A stretch of DNA of 64,000 nt from Trichoplax adhaerens (lineage: Eukaryota; Placozoa; Uniplacotomia; Trichoplacea; Trichoplacidae), in contig NW_002060953.1 in NCBI RefSeq assembly GCF_000150275.1, positions 175,030-239,029 of the forward strand. The letters are read 5' to 3'. The position numbers were made by a program, and so were the translations under genes. Within the stretch, counting starts at the first letter, position 1; every line of letters begins with the position of its first letter. Positions 27,801-36,865 of this stretch are shown here, in pieces. The notes under the pieces are model-generated. The model worked only from the letters and a program-made list of their open reading frames with translations, did not search any database and had not been told where the DNA came from.

Positions 27801-28541
27801 TTTAAAAGATTGGCTCGACAACGTTTACTTCCCTACTATGCGTCGACGATTAAAGGAAAGCTACGAAATAGTACGTCAAACTCTTGACGAATTAGGTATT
27901 CGATACGTTATCCCTAAGGCTGGACTCTTTGTATGGGTAGACTTGATTGAGGTATTATGAATATTAAAGGCTTCACTGCTAATGCTATTGCACATGAGTA
28001 GTAACCATTCTTATGCCATTCTAATGTGTCTTAAGATTGTCATGATTTTACTATTTATACTGTGCGTACGGCTATGGCTTACTTAGTATTTCCAAGTGAC
28101 TAATTTCAGTACTATCGTGCTGCATCGTATAGTTCATGCCGTCAGTTGATTTGGAAGGAGAGAGAAAGCTCTGGTTGTCTATTTTAGAAAATGGAGTTGG
28201 AACTGCTCCTGGATATGCCTTTTATTGCTGTGAACGCGGATGGTACAGAATAATCTTTGCATTGCCGGTGGCAGATGTTACCTTGGGTAAGATCTAATAT
28301 AACATAATTTACCTTTGCAAATAAGATTTGAAAGGGTTTGTGAACATATTTTCATTTCAATATAAAATTTCTAGCCATGGAACGTTTTAAAAACTATTTA
28401 TTGAAGATCAGAAACTTAGAAAATCGCAAACTTTCTGGTAACACTATTACATCATAAATTACAATTCTATTATTTACATTTGCTAATATCATTCGTCAAT
28501 TACACTTAATTTCAGTCCAAGAAAGGATTTCTACACAATAA
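24829..28541 (+). CDS. ACCS: ACC-synthase-like PLP-dependent aminotransferase, tandem copy 1
   Basis: Fold-type I PLP enzyme of the 1-aminocyclopropane-1-carboxylate synthase-like family found in animals. Sixteen exons join in phase: 24829-24969, 25311-25370, 25597-25661, 25824-25896, 26173-26239, 26473-26570, 26686-26763, 26896-26996, 27080-27172, 27248-27293, 27466-27576, 27682-27712, 27809-27951, 28133-28286, 28375-28437 and 28516-28541, giving 449 residues. Active-site landmarks: PSPYYG (141-146), SNPANPSG (204-211), FDEIYYLS with Asp236 and Tyr239, WAFSK with the PLP lysine Lys274, SSGLRAG with Arg282, and GWYRIIFALP with Arg408 for the substrate carboxylate. No transit or signal peptide is evident, so it is probably cytosolic. 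Ethylene-type ACC synthase activity should not be assumed: human ACCS resembles the plant enzyme but is not established as one. A tandem paralogue follows. Confidence 0.93.
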
Positions 28542-28719
28542 ATGGCGGTCTTGAAGAATTTTAAATCTTGACGCTATGAGTCAGCTCATAATTACTGGAT
28601 TTCAATTCATTTACATATAATTTTAACATTCTCTCAATTTCTGGCTATAGCATAACGTAATTTATATGTTTTTCCTATTTCGAGCATGGCATTGCTAAGA
28701 TTAATTAACCAAATTTCGA

Positions 28720-28725
28720 AATAAA
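28720..28725 (+). terminator. Polyadenylation signal of ACCS-like copy 1
   Basis: AATAAA lies about 180 bases past the stop codon. The aligned position in copy 2 (near 34470-34490) does not keep a perfect AATAAA. Confidence 0.4.
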
Positions 28726-28865
28726 GATAAAATAGGTTGCACTTATACGCAGGTTTATTGCGAAAGTTTATCCACTCTACGGCTCTTTTAGTGAAATATT
28801 AAGTATCAATAAAATTACGCAAGTACGAGTATATACTGTTACGGGCTTTAATGGAATTATCAGGG

Positions 28866-29416
28866 TGTGATATATACCAATCACGAGATTCCAAATTTTA
28901 GAAAAATAAGGGCTTTATTGAATCTTATACAAAGATCAACTATACACAGCTCTACTTTAGCCGAATACTACTACTAAAGACTTCTACAACGAACTAACAG
29001 AATAATCTAAAGTTACATGCTTTTATACTTTTCGTAGCATTCGCAGCTACAATCCGCATGGCAACCTTTTACCTTATATTACACATAGTTAAATTATTCT
29101 TAGTCAGATTATTCTACTGCGGACCATCATTAATCCAATATGGATACGACTACAGTACTTATGTAGACATTATTCACACCAGCCAAAGTACAATGAATTA
29201 ACCATATCCTAATATATGATTTACAGTTCTATTTTTACCTATAGCCTTATTAGTAACTCAACACCTTACTGTATATAGTCATCTGTACTCTAGCATGGAG
29301 TCTCTACCACTACAGTCTATAGTTATAGCTACCAAATATCTCTTAGAATAAACATCTACCGTACATTATACTAAACATGGCTAACAGTCTACAATCACAA
29401 TACTAGTTACATTACA
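28866..29416 (-). mobile_element. Solo LTR, copy A (551 bp)
   Basis: The segment aligns over its whole length to the reverse complement of 62771-63321, and both copies are 551 bases long. Edges are TG...CA (TGTGATATATAC on the plus strand at one end, TTACATTACA at the other). Flanking 5-mers CAGGG (28861-28865) and CAGAG (29417-29421) look like a mutated target-site duplication. Read on the minus strand it carries a TATAAAG-like box and AATAAA about 48 bases before the end, as expected for U3-R-U5. No internal coding region is attached, so this is a recombined single LTR. It lies inside the 3' part of the first ACCS duplication unit and has no counterpart in the second. Confidence 0.85.
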
Positions 29417-29669
29417 CAGAGTTTCTACGAGTTTGTAAAATTTATATTGTTGCGTAAGACCAGGATTGTTTGGTATTCATCTTTCAACTAATCGCGGCTG
29501 ATGAGACTTACAATTGAGTGTATATTATTCGATTCCGCAGCTATGTTGTCATACTTTGTTAATGATACCATCATTAGCTAGATTTGGCAGTTTCAGTGCT
29601 AAATTGCAAACATATCAGGTAACATTTACTTTACAAGATAACGACTTTTTTCGTCTTTAAATAAGATGA

Positions 29670-29861
29670 TACAGTAGTAGCTCAGTTCAATGCGAAGTGC
29701 AAAGTAAAAGGAAACTATCAAAAATTATATTAATATTATTAAGAATGAAACAGATACTCGTATAGCATACTCCTTGCAGCAAATTCCTTGACAGGTAGAA
29801 TTAGTAGCAGAAACAAAATTGGCTTGGATATTCGATGCTCCAAGATAATAATTTATTGCTA
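29670..29861 (+). repeat. Dispersed repeat, copy 2
   Basis: This partner of 22685-22865 has the same orientation and is diverged by eye. It starts immediately after the end of the first ACCS duplication unit, so it may mark the breakpoint region. Confidence 0.68.
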
Positions 29862-30572
29862 CTTGTTCATGGCTAAAAATTTAATTAGCTTATTCTACAC
29901 GTAAAGTGAGATTTTATCGAGCCATTAATTAGTGTTGTGTATTATAGATCCTAACTCATGTATTCCAACTTCCATGTTCACTTATATTAATTTAATATGA
30001 CGTCACGGACTACTTCCTGATAAGTTTACTAGTCTAATGTCAAGCACTTCCGTCGAGTTGCTTCTACCGATTACTACCCTAATCTTCCGAAAGATCTAGT
30101 AAGACTATAACATAGTTTTGTATTTCCCGCAATAAATTTCTTATACATTGCCCGATAGCCCGGAAAATGTACTAGAAAACGCCCTTTTAATTAAAGAACT
30201 GTATTTGAATTACGGTTGGCGTTTCAGAGCTGTTTACGTAGCCTGCCATTGAGATCAGTATGGCGACAGAGACTCGTCCAGATCAATTTCAAGCCAAAAA
30301 GTTGTCATAGCACTCTACCCTATACTGTACAGTGTACAGGATAGTACGTTTCGTACAGGCATTGACTGTACTGTACTGTACAAATGGCGTGCGATGGTAG
30401 TAACTGCGAACTATAGTACAGTACCAACATCAAAGCCCATAGCTGGCAAATCTTCATTTGCTGTTCACCAGAAGATTGCGAGTTTCTATCTTAAAGCTAA
30501 ACCTGCATTGTCGTAATAAGACTTTAAAATCTATCGTATTCCAGCTAATTTTTACCTGTTAGCTTCATCACT
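29862..30572. other. Spacer between the two ACCS-like genes
   Basis: About 700 bases without a gene. It contains a GTAC palindrome cluster at about 30321-30426 (runs such as TACTGTACAGTGTACAG and GACTGTACTGTACTGTAC). Homology to the 5' flank of the first gene begins at about 30486. Confidence 0.6.
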
Positions 30573-33500
30573 ATGAGCTCCATTCATTCGAATGATAACC
30601 AAAACTGTCTGTCCAAGCGTGGCAATGACATTATTTCGTTTAAAGATACACTATTTGAAGCGTATATGTTGTGGCAGAAAAACCCTTACCACCCGAAATC
30701 GAATCCACAGGTAAAGTGAAAGCGATGCAGTATTACCCAGTAATAAACTATGAAAGGCATAGAAAAAAATAGAGCAGCTAGAGAGTTATCATGATGCGAT
30801 CGTAGTAATGGTCTAGCTAAATAATCATTTATATTTATCTCACTTAAATCCCTAATCACTTTGTCAAGTACATACGCGTATGTACTGATTGCCCTCCTGC
30901 ATCATTCAATCTGTTTGCAGAATTAGTTAAGGAATGAGTTTGCTACTTGACTGCTCAAGACTCCATTTCCTCGGATAAATATATCATTTTGTTCGTAGTA
31001 TTAAAAGCAATGGCCTCAGTCATATCCTCTAATGTTAGAAAATGTCTTGCTGTTATTTAGGGAATAATCAATATGAATACAAGCGAAAATAAGACAGTAT
31101 CCGATATTTTACTACCCAAGGTCAGCATCAGTGTTCCAAATTAATCTATCTATAATACGAACTTGATAAACTTTCAATGTGTATAATTAGTTATAATGTA
31201 ATAGAAAATGACTATTACTCGGTCATTACAATGAACAATTGAGAAACTTACGTAGCGAAATACTAAGTGCAAACGTTGTTAATTTTACAAATCTTGATTG
31301 AAGAAAGCAATTCGACTGTATACGAATAGTTTTGTTTGAATTAATAAAACTTTCTTATTAAGTTGAATGAGGGTATCGAAATTACTGAAGAAATGTTATA
31401 TTACGGAAACTTAATTGGCAGAGATTAGTAAGATATTTTCATGTATAACTACATATAATGAATTCCAAATAAATGATAAAATTCTACATAATAGTGCAGT
31501 AAGTCACTAGAATACTCGTACACAAACGTTGATAGCAATGTCATATATAAACTATACACTTCGGTTCTGACCATCGGTTTTTTATACCCTCACAGTTTCC
31601 TCCAAGCGATGGCAAATTTCTTGACAAAATATTTTAAAGCATCAAGGCCTGTACTGAAGGAAGAGGTATACCATTGCAAATGAGATAAATAGATATTTGT
31701 ATTAAATGTCCAGTATTACTGTGACTGTATACATACATTGTAGTTTGCAAATGATAATTTCACGAATCTTTACTGTCTGATTGCTCATAAAGGACACTAC
31801 TGAACTTCATTTATAGACTTACTGTCAGTGTTGTTAAATGCACCTTATAATCGTATGTTATATTTTGTTATATAAATCATGAGCAGACTTAGATCATTTA
31901 TGTACTCTACATTAAAATTATAATTAAACTACTCACTGATAAATGTATTTTCTTATAGCTAATCGGTTTATGTGGCGCAGGGCCCATAATTAACATTGTT
32001 GGTAGTGTTGTATGTGACCCAGAAGGTACAACTGGAGAGTTTGATAGCAATGAATAACCTTTAGCTTAATACGAATTGTAATTAAATTAGTTTAAGGTCT
32101 GACCTTCAAACTTATTCACTATGGCTAATCACCAGTATTGATCTCCGTATCAAAGCTGATAATGAAAATTAGTTTGTAACTGACTGTAGTTCATGAGAAA
32201 TATGCCTAGATAATGATACTGAAGGTTTGATAATTTTTGATAGAATATTTGCTTATCCCATCCCCTTACTATGGTGCGTTTGCACCTGATTTGTCGTTCA
32301 TGTCGCAAGTTCGATTATTTCCAGTGGACCTTACGTCTGAGGTAACGCTCCGGGGCTGTATGCCTGAAACTTAACAAGTCTGAAAGTTTACGCCGACAGA
32401 AGCTGCTAATCGAATGCTTAGAGTTTGATTACATTTCATGTTTTCTAGATTAAAGAACCTTATTTGGAACCTTTTCAATTAACTGTTCCAGCCTTAGAGA
32501 AAGCATTGCAGCAAGCAGTATCACAGGTTGGTATTTATTAATTTTAAAGAGTCTTTATGCCATCTGTACTTGTTAATACTCTTATTAATAAATACAGAAT
32601 TGAATGTACTGTATTATATTATTAATAGTAACTTTGTAACTGATACTTTATTGTAGGGAAAAAGGGTTAAAGGCTTCTTATTTTCTAATCCTGTAAATCC
32701 TTCAGCTTCCTATTTCACGAAGCAAATGATTAAGGATTATCTAGACTTTGCTCATAGGTCAAATTCGCTTTAGAAATACTTGAAAAAATTGTAGCCGATA
32801 ACTTATAAGCCTATCTTGTTTTTTTGACATAATAGACATGAACTCCACATTATATTCGATGAAATCTATTACTTGTCCAGCCATGCGCCTGATGCTGATG
32901 TTATTAGCGTGCTGAGCATGATTAATGAGTAAGCAAACAAATTTTACGTACGATGTTTGATTTGTCAAACATTTCTTGAGTAATTTATGAAACATCACTT
33001 ATTGCAGACTACCCGATCCTAAGAGAACCCATTTCATTTGGGCTTTCAGTAAAGTATGTCGGTAGCTTAGCCAAATAATAATGTAACAATATAAGAAATA
33101 GCAACTGCACTGATAGAGGATTAGCCACTATTGTGCCTATTCTATTAAATCTCAATCGCACATTTGCCGTGTTTTCGTTACACTTAAAGCAGATACATTA
33201 ATTTTGCAAACGCCTCTACGTAGGACTTTGCTAGTTCCGGTCTCCGGGCAGGAATACTATGGACGCAAAACAGTGAACTTGCAGCAGCAGCAGGGGCATG
33301 CTCTCGATTTAGTGGAATATCACCTCCAACGCAAGTCCGTATAGTTTTACTTTTTGCAATAAATATGACGCTTTGGATAAATTTAGGAATGTATTCAACG
33401 TAATTTATCAATCTCTTCATTTCATTCTATATCTTACAGAAACAACTGACCAATATGATCACTGATTACGGTATCGTAAGCTTTTGCGTTAAATTAGATT

Positions 33501-34312
33501 GATGTAACGATTGATTGAAATGTTACTTACTATGCGAATAAATTGATATTTTTCAAAGATTGGCTTGACAACGTTTACTTCCCTACCATGCGTCGACGAT
33601 TAAAGGAAAGCTACGGAATAGTACGTCAAACTCTTGATGAATTAGATATTCGATACGTTATCCCTAAGGCTGGACTCTTTGTATGGATAGACTTGATTAA
33701 GGTATTATGAGTATTAAAGGCTCTACTATCTTAAATAATTACAGGAGCTTAATACTAATGCTATATTACATGAGTAGTAACTATTCTCATGTCATTTTAA
33801 TATGCCCTAAGGTCATCATAAATTTACTATTTTATTCTGTGAAAGTGACCATGACTTGGTATTTCCAAGTGACTAATTTCAGTACTTCACATATCGTATA
33901 GTTCATGCCGTCGGTTGATTTGGAAGGAGAAAGAAAGCTCTGGTTGTCTCTGGCAGAAAACGGCGTTGGAACTGCTCCTGGATTTGCCTTTTATTGCAGT
34001 GAACGCGGATGGTACAGAATCATCTTTTCATTGCCGGTGGCGGATGTTACCTTGGGTAAGATCTAATATAATTTACCTTTCCAAATAAGATTTAAAAGGG
34101 TTCGTAAATATATTTTCATTCATAATAAAATTTCTAGCCATGGAACGTTTTAAAAATTATTTGTTAAAGATCAGAAACAAAGAAAATCGCAAGCTTTTCA
34201 GGTAACAGCTTTACATTATAATTCTGTTATTTACATTTACTAACATCATTCGTTAATTACACTTAATTACAGTCCAAGAAAGGAAAACCACGCAATAAAA
34301 AGCCGTCTTTAA
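30573..34312 (+). CDS. ACCS: ACC-synthase-like PLP-dependent aminotransferase, tandem copy 2
   Basis: Paralogue of the gene at 24829-28541 with the same 16-exon structure: 30573-30710, 31061-31120, 31363-31427, 31596-31665, 31959-32025, 32244-32341, 32449-32526, 32657-32757, 32836-32928, 33008-33053, 33224-33334, 33440-33470, 33559-33701, 33902-34055, 34138-34201 and 34273-34312, giving 452 residues. All junctions keep phase. It has two single-codon deletions relative to copy 1, in exons 1 and 4. The PLP lysine (WAFSK, Lys272), FDEIYYLS, SSGLRAG and GWYRIIF arginines are kept. Differences at usually conserved places include NPVNPSA for NPANPSG and NSELAAAAGA for NSMLRAAVGA. Exon 15 is one base longer at its 3' end, which shifts the last exon to another frame (tail SPRKENHAIKSRL). 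No premature stop is present, so the copy looks functional. Confidence 0.93.
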
Positions 34313-34812
34313 GAATTTTTAGTCTTTACGCTGAGTCAGCGTAAAAATTAGGTTTCAACTCATGGATATATAATATTACTATTCTCCCAATTTCCGGCAA
34401 TAGCATAGCATAGTTTATATATTTTCCGATTTCGAGTATGGCATTGCTAAGGTTAGTTATTCAAATTCTAAAAGATAATAAGGACAAAATAGGTTATACT
34501 TATACATAGGATTATAGCGAAAGTTTATCGACTATTATACGGCTCTTTTAGTGAAATATTGAATGCCAATATAATGACGTAAAAACTAATATGTTGCGTA
34601 AGGCCAGGATTGTTTCGCACCTATCTTTCAACTAATCGCGGTTGATGAGACTTACAATTGAGTGCATATTATATATTTACGCAAATTATGTAACCATACT
34701 TTATTAATGATATCATCATTAGCTTAGATTTGAAAGTTTCAGTGCTAAATTGTAGACATGTCACGTAACAGCTACGGTACAATATAACGACTTTTTTCTT
34801 CTTTAAGCGGAG

Positions 34813-35128
34813 CATGCTTTAATTAATGTTGCTGTATATGACAAAGTAGGGTATTGTTAAATTAAATGTATCATATTTGACACAAAATGCAATAAAGGAG
34901 CATTCAAACGGATGATGCACAAGTTCGAAACCACCTATTCAAGCAATTTCACGCGACAATAATTGGATTTCCGCGAAAAATATAATATCCGTCAATCATT
35001 TACTAGCACAAACTAATACTGCGAACAAAGAATTCTAAACTAAATCACGAAGTTATTGCTCTTACAAGTCTTAAGAAACATCAGATATTGAAAAAATAGC
35101 AAGAATAACTACATCCTGAATACGATTA
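34813..35128. other. Short intergenic stretch between ACCS copy 2 and SYCP3
   Basis: Converging genes (plus then minus) with about 800 bases between stop codons. I see no gene in this remainder and no clear minus-strand AATAAA for SYCP3. Confidence 0.5.
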
Positions 35129-36865
35129 CTAGACATCATACAATACATCCTTCAAAAGAAGTGTATTCCTAACTTCAGCAATTTCTTGTTGCCGCTGTAA
35201 GAAAGACAGTAAAACCATTAAAATTGCACGAAGAGAGAATTATTTTCGCCTTGATTTTAAACCTGAAAACCTAGTAGCGTTCTAAAGTAAGAAATATTTA
35301 AAAATGTTTACCATCCTTTGCAAAGTTTTCTTCTTCAATCCCTGAGCTTCTTTCTTAATTGCACAGTGAGCGCTAGCAAGTCGCTTTTCATAGCGTTCGT
35401 CAATACTGCTGATAGAATCAACATACATTTTGCACGATTCATGCAAATGTGTCAAATATTTAGCATGCAAATTTCTGACTTCCATAAGCAATTCTTGATG
35501 CTGTTGAAGAAGGGCCTAGAAAGTATCGCAAAACAAGATATACTGTAACATAGGTAATATCTCCCTTAATATACTTTCTTCTTCAATATAAACTCAATAT
35601 ATTATCCTTACATGTACTTTATCTTCAAATCTTTTACTATCTTGTATTTCTTCTTTCCAAGAATTCATTATATTAGAAACAGTAGCTTCAAAATTCTCCG
35701 TCAGTTCTTTACTAGTTTCCAAAATTTAATGGATGAAATAGTATATATGTAAGGATAAAAGTACACGGTACTGTACTATCTACGACAAATGGAATCACCA
35801 ATTGCCAAATGGTTTAAGCTAAATTTTCAGAAATACAGTATCATAAACTTATTTATTAGTTACCGATCCCTTCTGTGAGCTATCCAAGTCTCTTCTACCT
35901 TTTTCTTGCTTGATGACAAGGAGGATAAGGTAAATTCTTCCAATAGCTTTTGCTTTACATTCAGTGATTTTGATACATTTACTAAACGATGTAAGTCAAG
36001 AAAAAGTTCCGCCATTAAGTACGTACTGTGACAATGTCTTATCAAAATAGTTCATATTTTATTCTTAAAAAATCGAAATTAGCTTAGGCATAGACAACAG
36101 TGTTCAATTTCGATAAGAGATTTCCTTTATAGGGCTTCCCAAATACCTTTCAAGCCATCCACGAGTTTCTGAACTTCGTTACTGATTTCAAACACAAATG
36201 TTTAGGTACATTTTAATTAAAAAATCTCACACTATAGTGCGATATTTTCGAACGTTCTTTTGGACTAGAGTATAAGAGCTTTACGAGCTGCGTATATTGT
36301 ACTACGCATGTTATTAAATTTCTAATTGCAAATTAGCAATCACCCATAATTCGTTTCAGCTTAAGGTATTGATCTAGTTTTTCTGTACTACGTCATACTG
36401 TCAATTTCATAACAGACAGGAAAGAGAAAGTTTTTACCACTACTACAGTAATTACCCAATACTTTCAGGTCCGGTAATTACATCTTCGTCCTTATAATCG
36501 CCGTCAGAAATTTCAGATATTACGCCGGTGTCGCTTTCAGTGTTTGAATTTGGTGAATGTTTTCCTATATCTATAATATGGTTAATCAATGAGTTCTATT
36601 TAAGAGCTACAACATGGTTGTAGAATTGTTAATTTAGATTAAAATTGAGAGTATAGCTACATATTACATCAGTTAATGCAAGACAAGGACAATTATACGC
36701 TTGGTACAAGTACGAAAATTAAATTATCCATTTTTTTACGCAATATGCCTTCATACCTTTGCTATCGGTTTCAAAATTATCATTTTTCAAGTCTTTAGAA
36801 TAAGTATTGCAACGCTTTTTCTGCTTCGGAGAAATTTCACTTTTCCTCTTTCTCCCGATAGCCAT
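35129..36865 (-). CDS. SYCP3: Synaptonemal complex protein 3 (Cor1 domain)
   Basis: SYCP3 forms the lateral/axial elements of meiotic chromosomes. Preferred model, minus strand: 36757-36865, 36456-36564, 35864-36025, 35612-35711, 35312-35515 and 35129-35194, giving 249 residues (human 236). The N-terminus is basic and NLS-like (GRKRKSEISPKQKKR). A Ser/Asp-rich linker follows (about 37-73), then a helical Cor1 region (about 74-240). VKQKLLEEF...KKKVEETW aligns with the family's KRKRLEMYT...KIEHVW stretch, ENFEATVSNIMNSWKEEIQ is coiled coil, and the end LKKKTLQRMRQQEIAEVRN matches the conserved C-terminal QQQEIASVRK motif. All junctions are GT-AG and in phase. A tiny extra exon inside 36147-36181 is possible; it would change only the linker before the Cor1 region. 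The nearest minus-strand neighbour is the KMT5 gene upstream. Confidence 0.88.

Larger units (their letters stand above)
24741..34806 (+). repeat. Tandem segmental duplication carrying the ACCS-like genes
   Basis: Unit 1 is about 24741-29661 and unit 2 about 30486-34806. Homology covers exons, introns and about 500 bases of 3' flank: both ends share CAACTAATCGCGG, GAGACTTACAATTGAGTG and ACGACTTTTTTC. Unit 1 is longer mainly because of the solo LTR at 28866-29416 and roughly 70 neighbouring bases. Boundaries are by-eye estimates. Confidence 0.85.
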
